Shown: positions 24,729-32,978, numbered from the stretch's first letter. The stretch: 43,514 nucleotides of DNA from Syntrophaceae bacterium UBA1062 (GCA_002316295.1 DCDF01000045.1:1-43514), one strand, 5' to 3'. The notes: a model not told the origin generated them from the letters alone. Program-made: numbers and translations.

Positions 24729-25679
24729 ATGCGCAGCGCATCCGTCATGAACGGGATTATCGCCCTTTCGCTCATGTTCATAAATACGGTTGTGTGGGCC
24801 GTTCCGGTCCATATCCTGGCTCTGAGCAAGCTCCTGATACGCAGCGAGAGCTGGCAGAGAACGTGCGCCAAAGCGCTGATGGAAACCGTGAACTGCTGGA
24901 TCTGGGGCATTCTCGCGGCCCTGAGGCTCACCCAGAAGACCCGCTACGACATCCAGGGCCTTAAGGGATTGAGCAGATCGGAATGGTACTTCATCAACTG
25001 CAATCACCAGTCGTGGTCCGACATTCTGGTGCTGCTGATCACCTTTCACGGACATATCCCGTTCTTCAAGTTTTTTCTCAAGAAGGAGCTCTTTTGGATT
25101 CCGCTTTTGGGGACGGCTTGGTGGGCTCTGGATTATCCCTTCATGAAACGCTACCCGAAGAACGTTCTCGAAAAGAACCCTCATCTCAAAGGCAAGGACC
25201 TTGAAACCACCCGGAAGGCCTGTGAGAAATACCGGCATACGCCGGTCTCCATCCTGAACTTCATCGAAGGGACCAGGTTCACCCCTGAGAAACACGCGCG
25301 GCAGAGATCTTCCTACCGCCATCTTCTGATGCCGAAATCCGGCGGTTTTGCGTTCGCCCTCGCCGCAATGGACGGCAGGATTACCAGCATTCTCGACGTC
25401 ACCATCGTCTACCCTCCCGGCTCATTCGATTTCTGGGACTATCTCTGCGGACGCGTACCGGAGATTTCCGTGCGGGTGAAAAAGCTCGGCGTGCCCCGGG
25501 AGTTTCTCTCAGGGAATTATCAGGACGATCCCGTGTTCAGGGAAAGCTTCCAGACATGGGTGCGCGAGCTCTGGGCGGAAAAAGACCGCCTCATCGACCG
25601 ACTGAAGGCGGAGCGGGGATGGAAAAAAGGGCCGATGCAAGGAGACGACTCATCCCTGGAGGATCAGTCCGCAGGCTGA
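24729..25679 (+). CDS. Membrane-associated lysophospholipid acyltransferase, YihG-like
   Basis: PlsC-superfamily acyltransferase of 316 residues, probably acylating lysophosphatidic acid or a related lysophospholipid at the inner membrane. An N-terminal membrane helix (IIALSLMFINTVVWAVPV) is followed by the catalytic NHQSWSD motif (H93, D98), FFKFFLKKELFWIPLLG, and the substrate motif EGTRF (180-184). The long linker after motif II (KNPHLKGKDLETTRKACEKY) is typical of YihG/LCLAT-type enzymes rather than PlsC itself, and the length matches YihG (about 310). ATG 24729 has GGAGGAG upstream. Its 3' end overlaps the lipocalin gene on the opposite strand by 16 bases. Confidence 0.87.
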   Translation: MRSASVMNGIIALSLMFINTVVWAVPVHILALSKLLIRSESWQRTCAKALMETVNCWIWGILAALRLTQKTRYDIQGLKGLSRSEWYFINCNHQSWSDILVLLITFHGHIPFFKFFLKKELFWIPLLGTAWWALDYPFMKRYPKNVLEKNPHLKGKDLETTRKACEKYRHTPVSILNFIEGTRFTPEKHARQRSSYRHLLMPKSGGFAFALAAMDGRITSILDVTIVYPPGSFDFWDYLCGRVPEISVRVKKLGVPREFLSGNYQDDPVFRESFQTWVRELWAEKDRLIDRLKAERGWKKGPMQGDDSSLEDQSAG

Positions 25680-26191
25680 TCGTGCTCGACGAAGACCAGC
25701 TCCTGTGTGTCGAACCCCTCTCTTTTTGCATGGGCCACCAGCCCGTCTAAGATGTCCTGATCCAGCCTGGGATCTCTGGCCAGGATCCAGAGATAGTCCC
25801 GGGTTGTTCCGCAGACAAGTGCATACCGGTAGTTATCCCGGTCGAGCCTGATGATGTTGTATCCGCTGTAAAAAGGCCAGAAGAAGGTAACCTTGAGACG
25901 CCCCAGTGATGCGTCCCCGACGAAATATCCCTTTCCCCGGACCTGTTCCCATTCCTTTTTCCGCAGGTTGAAGCCCCGATTCACCACATCGATTCCCCCG
26001 TCATCGCGGAGGCTGTAGGAAGCGGTGACCGCGGTGAGATCCTTTTCGAAGCGGTTTTCCAGCCTGGCTATCTCGTACCACGTCCCGGTGTAGCGCCTTA
26101 CATCAAAGTCCTCCACCGCCTCGACGCCGTCTGGAATACCGGCGCATCCTGAAGCCAGAGATATCAGAAGCACGAATACCGCAGAACGCAT
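25664..26191 (-). CDS. blc: Bacterial lipocalin lipoprotein (Blc family)
   Basis: Outer-membrane lipocalin of 175 residues that binds lipids such as lysophospholipids in its beta-barrel. The signal peptide ends in the lipobox LASG-C with Cys 16 as the acylated residue. Lipocalin motif 1 is YTGTWYEIARLENRFEK (34-50, including G-x-W), followed by the Blc-type VTASYSLRDDGGIDVVNRG, the LKVTFFWPFYSGYNII strand pair, and the closing YALVCGTTRDYLWILAR. The residue after the lipobox Cys is Ala, so there is no inner-membrane retention signal. Convergent with the acyltransferase gene: both act on lysophospholipids, so this may be a functional pair for membrane lipid repair, as inferred from family roles. 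Confidence 0.92.
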   Translation of the reverse strand: MRSAVFVLLISLASGCAGIPDGVEAVEDFDVRRYTGTWYEIARLENRFEKDLTAVTASYSLRDDGGIDVVNRGFNLRKKEWEQVRGKGYFVGDASLGRLKVTFFWPFYSGYNIIRLDRDNYRYALVCGTTRDYLWILARDPRLDQDILDGLVAHAKREGFDTQELVFVEHDQPAD

Positions 26192-26238
26192 ACCCTTTCC
26201 TCGATCAGTGAGCGATCGGATCCGCCTCTCATCTTATA

Positions 26239-26265
26239 ATTATAATCGCAGCTGCACGCAGGCAA
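26239..26265 (-). promoter_or_regulatory. Candidate promoter of the lipocalin gene
   Basis: On the minus strand TATAAT (26244-26239) lies within a palindrome TTATAATTATAA. TTGCCT (26265-26260, 4 of 6) is only 15 bases upstream, and a second TTGCCT 20 bases upstream. Start would be near 26232, 41 bases before the ATG. The rest of the gap 26192-26472 shows nothing else. Confidence 0.35.
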
Positions 26266-26472
26266 GGCAATACACTTCCGGACGCGAAAGAGAGCCGGCT
26301 CGCTTCGATGGTTGGTTGAGAATCGAAAATTCGAGCGGCATAACAGGCTCCCAGAGAGCCCGCCATGACCCGCCTGAACGATTGTCCGGGCGAGTCGAAG
26401 GGCCGGGAAACATCAACGGAATAAGACGGGAGAGGAATCGAAGCCTTCGGGGAAAAACCCGTGAAGGTCCGG

Positions 26473-27069
26473 TCATGGCTCGTCCCCGAGTTTGCGGTAG
26501 AGCCCTGATCTGACGATATTGAGGCTCTTTTGCCACTGGTGATCGAGCACAATGCGTTCCACATCGCCGTGACGCTCGAATGTCCAGATCGCGAGCCCTC
26601 CCGGTTCGGGGCCCAGAGGGCCCATACGGCAGAGGACCACATTGAGTACCCCGTTTTCGTACATATGTGCGCGTTTGGAGAAGCGCAGTGCAGTGAGCTT
26701 TTCCGGCCGGGAGGCGTCGTGCTTGAAAAACTCGATATACTGAATGCCGCCTTCTATCGGGGGCCCCGACAGAACCTCGCTGTAGCAGCCCGCCTGGCAG
26801 AGATGGATGGCGTTTTGAGAAGCGGCTGCGTGCAGGCTTTTTCTCGCTTTGAAGTAGGCCTCCCACTCTTCGAGCTTTTCAAATGTCCTGCACCGCCAGA
26901 TCGTGAGGTAGGGAGGGTGCGGACCCAGCCGCAGGGTGCGCCCGAGCACAGCCATCGGATGATCATCGGAGAAGCCTTCTTCATCAGGCCACGGAACTTT
27001 TTCACCCCGGTCCGCGAGCAGCTCGGCGGGGATAGAGCGGTCATGCTCCATGTACTCGATATAGATCAT
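26473..27069 (-). CDS. Unknown protein of two repeated alpha/beta-barrel-like domains
   Basis: A 198-residue cytosolic protein made of two related halves. The first begins MIYIEYMEHDRSIPAE and runs through LRLGPHPPYLTIWRCRTFE with the helix LEEWEAYFKARK. The second begins IQYIEFFKHDASRPEK and runs through RMGPLGPEPGGLAIWTFE, ending with a degenerate helix. Each half has the beta-alpha-beta order of the dimeric alpha/beta-barrel (ferredoxin-like) fold seen in NIPSNAP, EthD and monooxygenase-like proteins, so the chain may fold as an internal dimer. I cannot name the family or a reaction, and no catalytic residues are obvious beyond the paired HD (in EHDRS and KHDAS). ATG 27069 has GGAGG upstream. 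It stands alone with its own promoter. Confidence 0.78.
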   Translation of the reverse strand: MIYIEYMEHDRSIPAELLADRGEKVPWPDEEGFSDDHPMAVLGRTLRLGPHPPYLTIWRCRTFEKLEEWEAYFKARKSLHAAASQNAIHLCQAGCYSEVLSGPPIEGGIQYIEFFKHDASRPEKLTALRFSKRAHMYENGVLNVVLCRMGPLGPEPGGLAIWTFERHGDVERIVLDHQWQKSLNIVRSGLYRKLGDEP

Positions 27070-27227
27070 CTCTTCCTCCTTGAACTTTCGCCCTTTGCGT
27101 GCTCGTTACGGTCTTTTTTCAGGAAATGACGCCCTCGACTGACAGGAAATTCTCGGCCTGCTTCACGGAACGGGACCCCCATCAGGCCTCCGGTGCAGGC
27201 CGTCATGGGCGGAACCCATGCGAATCT

Positions 27228-27255
27228 ATTATAATAGGAGATCTGCTGTCTTCAA
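27228..27255 (-). promoter_or_regulatory. Promoter of the duplicated-domain gene
   Basis: On the minus strand TTGAAG (27255-27250) and TATAAT (27233-27228) are 16 bases apart; the -10 lies inside the perfect palindrome CTATTATAATAG (27226-27237). Start near 27221 gives a leader of about 150 bases. The rest of the 295-base gap to the GNAT gene is featureless. Confidence 0.5.
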
Positions 27256-27364
27256 ATCCCGACTTCGTCTCACCCGGGAATCCCTCCTCACAAATAAGGA
27301 TGATCGGGGTACAGGCAGGGCAGATGTTTATCTGATCCGTCTCCACCTGCACCGCAGCCGGATC

Positions 27365-27865
27365 TCACACGAGGTGACGAAACAGCGGATATCTCTTGAA
27401 GGCAATGGTCATGGGCACGAACCGGATCCCTTTGATCGTCTTCTCGGCTCCATGCGGAACGAATCCCATCCGGGTATATGCCTTGACAGCATTGGGAGAT
27501 GCGTTCACGCTGACCTCTTTGAGCCAGGGATCTCTGCGCCGGCATATCCTCAGCGCGCGCTTGAGGAGCTGCCTTCCGACGCCCCTGTGCTGGAACGGCT
27601 CGGCCACGAAGAAGAGGGCGATATGATTGTACTTCTTGATCTCCATCATGGCGATGATTTTGCTTTCGAACTCTGCCACGAGGACAAAGTGATCGCGCAT
27701 CGCGCGTTTCAGCAGATCGTCGCTGCGGGCGTACTTCAGAAATTCGTGAACCCCTTCCGGGGAATACTGTGGCGCCACATTGCTCGTGAATACCCGCGTA
27801 ATCAGATGGATTATCTGATCTTCCTCCCCCGTTCTCATGAATCGGTAGCGAATGCGGCGGAACAT
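27365..27865 (-). CDS. GNAT-family N-acetyltransferase
   Basis: A 166-residue Gcn5-related acetyltransferase that moves an acetyl group from acetyl-CoA to an amine; the acceptor is unknown. The fold is complete: IRYRFMRTGEEDQIIHLITRVF (strand 1, helix 1), VLVAEFESKIIAMMEI (strands 2-3), the acetyl-CoA loop IALFFVAEPFQHRGVGRQLLK (Q/R-x-x-G-x-G/A as QHRGVG, shown in part), and VSVNASPNAVKAYTRMGFV near the C-terminus. A TTG at 27916 would add 17 residues; the ATG at 27865 has GGAGG upstream, though rather far (11 bases). There is no operon partner: a 306-base gap separates it from the TIGR02588 gene. Confidence 0.82.
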   Translation of the reverse strand: MFRRIRYRFMRTGEEDQIIHLITRVFTSNVAPQYSPEGVHEFLKYARSDDLLKRAMRDHFVLVAEFESKIIAMMEIKKYNHIALFFVAEPFQHRGVGRQLLKRALRICRRRDPWLKEVSVNASPNAVKAYTRMGFVPHGAEKTIKGIRFVPMTIAFKRYPLFRHLV

Positions 27866-28171
27866 GGGTGTCAAGACCTCCACTTCCTCATACTGCGTCT
27901 TCCCGCAAAAGATCAAAGATCCCGGCGCTGCTGGATATGCCCCTCTGGAAAGCCGCGCCTCGAAACTGAGTTTCTCGGCTTCCCGCCAGCGACTTTCATG
28001 CCGGCAGACGCATAAGCGGGCCTCGTTTTCGAAAACCGGATTACTCTCCGGCTCGTCGTGCTCTGAGGCCTTGCAGGCGCGGGCTCTGGTGCCCTGGAGC
28101 CGCCGTTCTCAATCCTGAGAATAAGGGGATGCAGGGGAAAGTCAAACGTGAAGAAATTCGAAACAGCAGCC
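27866..28171. other. Gene-free stretch upstream of the GNAT gene
   Basis: This 306-base gap holds two hairpins without T runs: TTCTCA-ATCC-TGAGAA at 28106-28121, about 50 bases after the TIGR02588 stop on the minus strand, and GAAAC-TGA-GTTTC near 27960-27973 within a larger AAGCCG/CGGCTT pairing. They may mark the end of the TIGR02587/TIGR02588 transcript. No promoter for the GNAT gene is clear, and no ORF is worth calling. Confidence 0.3.
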
Positions 28172-28561
28172 CTATGGTTTCTGATAACTCTTGACCGTGA
28201 TGACGAGACCTCGGGGTGGGCGCGTGAAAATGAGAACGCCCTTTTCCTCTGAGCGTCCCGGGACGAAATCGAACACCGTCGATGCCTCCTCCTTGTGATC
28301 GCCGGCCGTGATAGAGCCTTTGACTTCAACCTTTTCTCCGGTTTCGTCGCCGATGTTCTCAATGGTGAAATCCACATAGTACAGGCCGTCTTCCATCCTT
28401 GTCTGGCCCTCTCTGACGAGAAAACGTGCGAGGCGGTCGGCCGGGCTCAGCCAGAACCATACCACCAGGCCGACGATCACCGCCAGGATAGAGAGCGAGA
28501 TGCCCAGCGATACCCACTCTGCGATCGAATATTCATTCTTCAGCTCTCCAAACAGGCTCAA
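28172..28561 (-). CDS. TIGR02588-type single-pass membrane protein
   Basis: A 129-residue protein resembling family TIGR02588, of unknown function, usually found beside TIGR02587. After a short cytoplasmic N-terminus (SLFGELKNEYSIAEW) there is one membrane helix (VSLGISLSILAVIVGLVVWFWL) and an outside domain of about 90 residues with beta-type pattern: GLYYVDFTIENIGDETG, VEVKGSI and FVPGRSEEKGVLIF, ending PRGLVITVKSYQ. The outside part looks like an immunoglobulin-like or CARDB-type sandwich. I place the start at a TTG (28561-28559) that overlaps the TGA stop of the upstream gene and has GGGAGG 8 bases before it; no ATG is in frame near the helix, and a longer frame from 28630 would run antisense-like through the partner gene. 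Confidence 0.8.
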   Translation of the reverse strand: MSLFGELKNEYSIAEWVSLGISLSILAVIVGLVVWFWLSPADRLARFLVREGQTRMEDGLYYVDFTIENIGDETGEKVEVKGSITAGDHKEEASTVFDFVPGRSEEKGVLIFTRPPRGLVITVKSYQKP

Positions 28562-29448
28562 ATCGCCAACCTCCCTGCGGCCCCTCCGATGCTTGCCGGG
28601 AAGCCCAGCACAATGACGTAGTTCAGCCACTCCTGATACGACTGGTCCGAACCCAGGATCTTGAAAAGCCAGAGCATGAACAGACTCACCATGAGTGATA
28701 CCAGATACGAATTGACAGTCTCGAAGACGGGGTGCTGAAAAATGCCCCGCTGCTGCATCCGCTTGCTTTCGGATACGAACGAGGCCTCAAAGACGATGAT
28801 ATAGGAAATGACGAGCGATACCGACATGATTATCAGAATGCCGAGCGACGATTGCCTGCTCGCGATGAAGAGAATCTCCTCCGTCGGCGCTATGGCAAAG
28901 GCGACGATGACCGCGCCCAGCGCTGTGGCGCCCATATCCACAAGGGTTCCATGGAGTTTTCCTTCGGCCGTTCTTTCTTCCTCGCCTCTCTGCCGTTCTT
29001 GCTGCCGATTTGGATCTTCTCCCTGCGCCTTCTGTCCCTCCACCAGGTGATCGGAAATTCCCACCCCAATCCCGAAAGGGATGGCCTCCATGGTGATGCG
29101 GCCGAGCATATTCTCAAGACCGAGATCCGAAGGGAGATATCCGATGATCTTCAGGCTCAGCGCAGCGCAGACGATTGCAACCGCCAGCGCCACAAGACTG
29201 TCGAGGATGGATACGCTCCAGACATATTTCTTGTTCATCCGAAAACCGGCGCCGTAGTCCAGGATGATGAGCAGGATAAATGTGGCGGCCAGAGAAAGAC
29301 TCATGTCCAGGGCATCGACCTGGCTTCCGATCCACCATACTTCCATGGTGTAGAGCAGGGGGATACCGAAAAGAAAGGCCCCCGACACTGCTCGGAGAAC
29401 GTCATCGAGCTCCTCGAGCCACTGAGAATTTTTTTTGCCAGAAGTCAT
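28558..29448 (-). CDS. TIGR02587-type multi-pass membrane protein (DUF2391)
   Basis: A 296-residue inner-membrane protein with about seven helices, matching the uncharacterised family TIGR02587/DUF2391. Landmarks are AVSGAFLFGIPLLYTMEVWW near residues 20-40, FILLIILDYGAGF, ITMEAIPFGIGVGIS, and after a central charged loop GATALGAVIVAFAIAPTEEI. The loop (about 140-170, GQKAQGEDPNRQQERQRGEE) is strongly polar and probably cytoplasmic. The glutamates in TMEVWW and APTEEI lie within or next to helices and are candidates for function. ATG 29448 is preceded by GGGAGG. It overlaps the TIGR02588 gene by 4 bases (TTGA), implying coupled translation and a physical complex. The role is unknown. Confidence 0.83.
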   Translation of the reverse strand: MTSGKKNSQWLEELDDVLRAVSGAFLFGIPLLYTMEVWWIGSQVDALDMSLSLAATFILLIILDYGAGFRMNKKYVWSVSILDSLVALAVAIVCAALSLKIIGYLPSDLGLENMLGRITMEAIPFGIGVGISDHLVEGQKAQGEDPNRQQERQRGEEERTAEGKLHGTLVDMGATALGAVIVAFAIAPTEEILFIASRQSSLGILIIMSVSLVISYIIVFEASFVSESKRMQQRGIFQHPVFETVNSYLVSLMVSLFMLWLFKILGSDQSYQEWLNYVIVLGFPASIGGAAGRLAI

Positions 29449-29642
29449 GGCCTGATTCGCCTCCCGAGTGCTTCAGCCCGGATGTACTCTCATTTCCGGG
29501 GCAGGGCAGCCCGCCGGCCGGTTTCTGCGCCGATGTCCCGAGGGCGGTTGCTTATCGTGTACGTTTCCGCCGTCATAATGGTTATTGGTAGGCTCATCAG
29601 CACATTTCACAATGGGCGGACAGCGAAGCGCGTCTTTTAGGC

Positions 29643-29689
29643 TTGAAAGTTTTTTCGGTAAATGCATATAATACTATTGTATTACAATA
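29643..29689 (+). promoter_or_regulatory. Promoter of the acyl-CoA ligase gene with GntR-type operator
   Basis: TTGAAA (29643-29648) and a perfect TATAAT (29667-29672) are 18 bases apart, so transcription starts near 29679. The inverted repeat TATTGT-ATT-ACAATA (29675-29689) sits on the start point. Its core TTGTATTACAA matches the TNGTNNNACNA pattern bound by FadR-subfamily GntR regulators, and such a regulator is encoded at 33014-33772. The remainder of the gap 29449-29642 shows nothing notable. Confidence 0.65.
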
Positions 29690-29714
29690 TTACTATTATG
29701 AGGGGGTTTCGGCT

Positions 29715-31346
29715 ATGATGGATTATCCCTTGCTGCTTCGTACCTTCTTGATCAGGACGGCGAAGTACTTTTCCAAAAAGGAAATCGTTTCCGTATACCC
29801 CGAGGGTGTGTTCCGCTATGATTACGGGTCGTATTACAAACGTGTCTGCCGGCTGGCGCATGCGCTGAAATCTCTTGGCATACGGCGCGGCGACAGGGTT
29901 GCGAGCGTCGCCCTGAACGACCATCGCCACCTGGAGCTCTACTTCGGCGTGCCCTGTTACGGGGCGGTGCTCCATACTGTCAATTTCCGGCTGCCTGCAC
30001 ACCATCTGGCTTATATCATCAATCACGCCGAGGACAGGGTGATCTTCGTGGACGAAGACCTGCTCATGTTCGTAGAGCTGGTCAAGGACCAGCTCAAGAC
30101 CGTCGAGAAATTCGTGGTCCTCTCGCATACGGGCAAAATGCCGCAGACGAGCATTCAAAACATCGTGCTCTACGATGATCTGATCAGGGACTTCCCTGAC
30201 GAGTACGATTTTCCGACCGATTTGAACGAGAACGATCCGGCCATGATCTGCTATACCTCGGCCACCACAGGCGACCCGAAGGGCGTGGTGTATTCTCACC
30301 GGGCCATTGTGCTCCACAGTCTCACGGTAGGCATTACATTCGGGGCGGGCGAGTCCGACTGCATCCTTCACATCGTTCCCATGTTCCACGCCAACGCCTG
30401 GTGCGCACCGTTTGCCGGGCTGATAGCGGCATGCAAACAGGTCCTTCCCGGCAGGGAGGTCATCAACATGGAGAAGCTCTGCCGGACGATCGCGGATGAG
30501 AAGGTCACCTTCACCGCAGGGGTGCCAACCATCTGGATGCTCCTGTACGACTACCTGGAGAAAGGCGGCTGGCACGACTTCTCGTCATTGAGAACCATCG
30601 TGAGCGGCGGAGCTGCGATCCCCAGGACCCTGCTCGAAACCTTCAACGAAAAGTACGGTTTCCCCATCAAGCAGGCTTACGGGGCAACGGAAACCACGCC
30701 TCTGGTGTCCGCGGCCATTCCCAAGAGCTACATGGCCGACTTGAGCAGAGACGAGCTCTATGACATCCGCACCAGCGTGGGTATCGTGGTCATGGGCCTG
30801 GAGATGAAGCTCGTGAACACCGAGGGCAAAGAGGCGCGAATGGATGGGAAGGAGTGGGGCGAGATCTGGCTCCGCGGGCCGTGGATAGCCAGTGAATACT
30901 ACAAAGACCCCGAGCGCTCCAAAGAGGCCTTTGCCGATGGATGGTATCACACCGGTGACGTGGCCACCATGGACAGCGAAGGATACGTGCGGCTGGTGGA
31001 CCGTACCAAAGACCTCGTCAAGAGCGCGGGAGAGTGGATATCTTCCGTAGACCTGGAGAACACGATCATGGGCCATCCGAAGGTGGCGGAGGCGGCCATC
31101 ATCGGTGTCCCGCATCCCAAGTGGCAGGAGAGGCCTCTTGCTTGCGTGACCGTGGCGGCGGGTCAGAGCGTCACAGCAGACGAGCTGAAGGATTATCTCA
31201 AGGACAAGGTCAAGGCGTCCTGGTGGATCCCGGATGATTTCGTGTTCCTGCCCGAGATCCCCAAGACCAGTGTGGGAAAGTTCAACAAGCGGGAACTGCG
31301 GAGACTGTACGCCGAGGGGGAGCTCAAGCCGGCGGAGGTTGCATAG
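29715..31346 (+). CDS. Acyl-CoA ligase (AMP-forming), fatty acid or methylthiopropionate type
   Basis: AMP-binding acid-CoA ligase of 543 residues, which activates a carboxylic acid with ATP and CoA. The P-loop is YTSATTGDPKGVVYSH (180-195), followed by the A4/A5 region QAYGATETTPL, the ribose-binding motif GWYHTGDVA, the hinge DRTKDLVKSAGEWIS, and the C-terminal catalytic lysine in KTSVGKFNKRELR. The overall pattern is closest to medium/long-chain and DmdB-like ligases. The start ATG at 29715 (or the next codon, 29718) has AGGGGG 8 bases upstream; a longer frame from 29643 would begin in the promoter. It is 59 bases upstream of an acyl-CoA dehydrogenase, so both form a beta-oxidation entry operon. 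Confidence 0.9.
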   Translation: MMDYPLLLRTFLIRTAKYFSKKEIVSVYPEGVFRYDYGSYYKRVCRLAHALKSLGIRRGDRVASVALNDHRHLELYFGVPCYGAVLHTVNFRLPAHHLAYIINHAEDRVIFVDEDLLMFVELVKDQLKTVEKFVVLSHTGKMPQTSIQNIVLYDDLIRDFPDEYDFPTDLNENDPAMICYTSATTGDPKGVVYSHRAIVLHSLTVGITFGAGESDCILHIVPMFHANAWCAPFAGLIAACKQVLPGREVINMEKLCRTIADEKVTFTAGVPTIWMLLYDYLEKGGWHDFSSLRTIVSGGAAIPRTLLETFNEKYGFPIKQAYGATETTPLVSAAIPKSYMADLSRDELYDIRTSVGIVVMGLEMKLVNTEGKEARMDGKEWGEIWLRGPWIASEYYKDPERSKEAFADGWYHTGDVATMDSEGYVRLVDRTKDLVKSAGEWISSVDLENTIMGHPKVAEAAIIGVPHPKWQERPLACVTVAAGQSVTADELKDYLKDKVKASWWIPDDFVFLPEIPKTSVGKFNKRELRRLYAEGELKPAEVA

Positions 31347-31405
31347 TGTCATGAACGGGCCGTCGGGGCCGCCCCGCGGCGGCATCACAATGCGAGGAGG
31401 AATGA

Positions 31406-32557
31406 ATGTCGTTACTGGATAGATACTACACCGACGAGCATCACCTGTTCCGGGACCAGGTGCGAAGGTTTTTCGAAAAGGAGGTCGCCCCGTTTGCGGA
31501 TACCTGGGAAAAAGAGGGCATGGTGCCCAGGTCCGTATGGAAAAAGATGGGCGAGCAGGGCTTTCTGTGCCCGTGGCTTGCAGAAGAATACGGCGGAGTG
31601 GGCGCGGACTTTCTCTACTCCTATATCCTTACCGAGGAGCTTGCCAGAACCCGCTGCGGGGGATTTTTCTTCCCCCTGCACTCGGATATCGTGGTTCCGT
31701 ACCTGAACAGCTTCGGCACCGAAGAGCAGAAGCAGAAGTGGCTTCCCGGATGTGTATCAGGGGACATCATCACCGCCGTGGCAATGACCGAGCCGGGCAC
31801 GGGCTCCGACCTGGCTGCAATGCGGACATCCGCAGTCAGGGATGGCGACGATTTCATCATCAACGGCCAGAAGACCTTCATATCCAACGGACTGTGCTGC
31901 GATCTCGTCATCGTGGCCGCAGTCACCAATCCGAAGGCAGCTTCCCCGTATGAAGGGATGTCGCTCATTGTGGTCGAGGACGGCACGCCCGGCTTCGAAA
32001 AGGGAAGGAGGCTCGAGAAGATAGGGCTGCACTCCCAGGATACAGCGGAGATGGCGTTCGTGGACTGCCGGGTGCCCGCTTCCAACCTGCTGGGCCAGGA
32101 AGGCAAGGGCTTCTACTATCTCATGCAGAAGCTCCAGCAGGAACGGCTCGTGTGCGCCATGGGCTCACAGGTGGGGGCGGAAGAGGCCCTGCGCGTCACC
32201 CTCGACTATACCCGGACCCGGGAGGCATTCGGCAGGGCCATCAGCCGGTTCCAGTACATCTCTTTCGAGCTTGCCAAGATGGCGTCAGACATCGAGGTCG
32301 GGAGAGCCTTCCTGGATACCTGCATCGTGGACCACATGGAGGGGAAGCTCGATGTCAAGCGCGCGTCCATTGCCAAGTACTGGATCTGCGAGATGCTCAA
32401 CCGCGTGGTGAACCGATGCCTGCAGTTCCACGGCGGGTACGGATACATGGAAGAATACCCCATCGCCAGGATGTTCAGGGACGCCAGGGTGCAGACGATC
32501 TATGCAGGCACCTCGGAAATCATGCTGCTCATCATCAGCAGACAGATGGGGCTGTAA
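31406..32557 (+). CDS. Acyl-CoA dehydrogenase in the ligase operon
   Basis: FAD-dependent acyl-CoA dehydrogenase, 383 residues, which probably oxidises the product of the upstream ligase. Flavin motifs are VAMTEPGTGSDLAAMR (125-140) and INGQKTFISNG (152-162). The C-terminal domain carries TRTREAFGRAISRFQ (269-283) and FHGGYGYMEEYPIAR (341-355). As in isovaleryl- and long-chain-acyl-CoA dehydrogenases, the MCAD-type glutamate is absent (Ala 367 in YAGTSEIM) and Glu 246 in QQERL is the likely base. ATG 31406 has GAGGAGG 5 bases upstream. A strong terminator follows only about 420 bases later. Confidence 0.92.
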   Translation: MSLLDRYYTDEHHLFRDQVRRFFEKEVAPFADTWEKEGMVPRSVWKKMGEQGFLCPWLAEEYGGVGADFLYSYILTEELARTRCGGFFFPLHSDIVVPYLNSFGTEEQKQKWLPGCVSGDIITAVAMTEPGTGSDLAAMRTSAVRDGDDFIINGQKTFISNGLCCDLVIVAAVTNPKAASPYEGMSLIVVEDGTPGFEKGRRLEKIGLHSQDTAEMAFVDCRVPASNLLGQEGKGFYYLMQKLQQERLVCAMGSQVGAEEALRVTLDYTRTREAFGRAISRFQYISFELAKMASDIEVGRAFLDTCIVDHMEGKLDVKRASIAKYWICEMLNRVVNRCLQFHGGYGYMEEYPIARMFRDARVQTIYAGTSEIMLLIISRQMGL

Positions 32558-32978
32558 GAAAAGGCCGCACAAGGGAAGAAATCGGGTGGCATCGATGGCT
32601 CAAAAAGGAGGTAGTGCCTTTCGGCCTTTCATGGGGACGGAGGCACGGAGAAACGGAATTTACAAGGCCATGTTACTCTCCAAGCATCTTTTTTCGCAGT
32701 GGTTGCGCCCCCCGTCCGCACCCTTTCCAAGCGGCCGGGGGCGGCGGCGGGCGCAACCTTGTTCGTTTCGGGAAGCACGGAATGCACACACGGTCTGCAT
32801 CCTTCTGACTCGTGTGTGACGGCGGCGGACCGCGAAACACTGCAGGGAAAACAAGGCATCGGGGAAACAGCTTCTGCGGGATGGCGACCCGGCGGAGAAA
32901 AGAGAGGGTTTGGAGGCTTCAAGGAACAGACGACGTTTTTGTCTGAAAGAACGTTACACGTATCTTCTCACTGCTTTC
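32558..32978 (+). other. Long 3' region of the ligase-dehydrogenase transcript
   Basis: No gene is visible in these 421 bases, yet the first intrinsic terminator for the plus strand comes only at 32979. The region is structured: GGTTGCGCCC (32701-32710) and GGGCGCAACC (32749-32758) form a perfect 10-bp arm pair with a GC-rich 38-base middle, and ACACACG (32786-32792) pairs with CGTGTGT (32811-32817). It could be an unusually long 3' untranslated region or hold a small RNA; a separate promoter is not evident. Confidence 0.35.

Noticed and set aside
32152..32808. Plus-strand 218-codon ORF over the dehydrogenase 3' end
   Set aside because: It is the +2 frame of the dehydrogenase gene (arginine- and glycine-rich shadow) and does not continue as a distinct gene.
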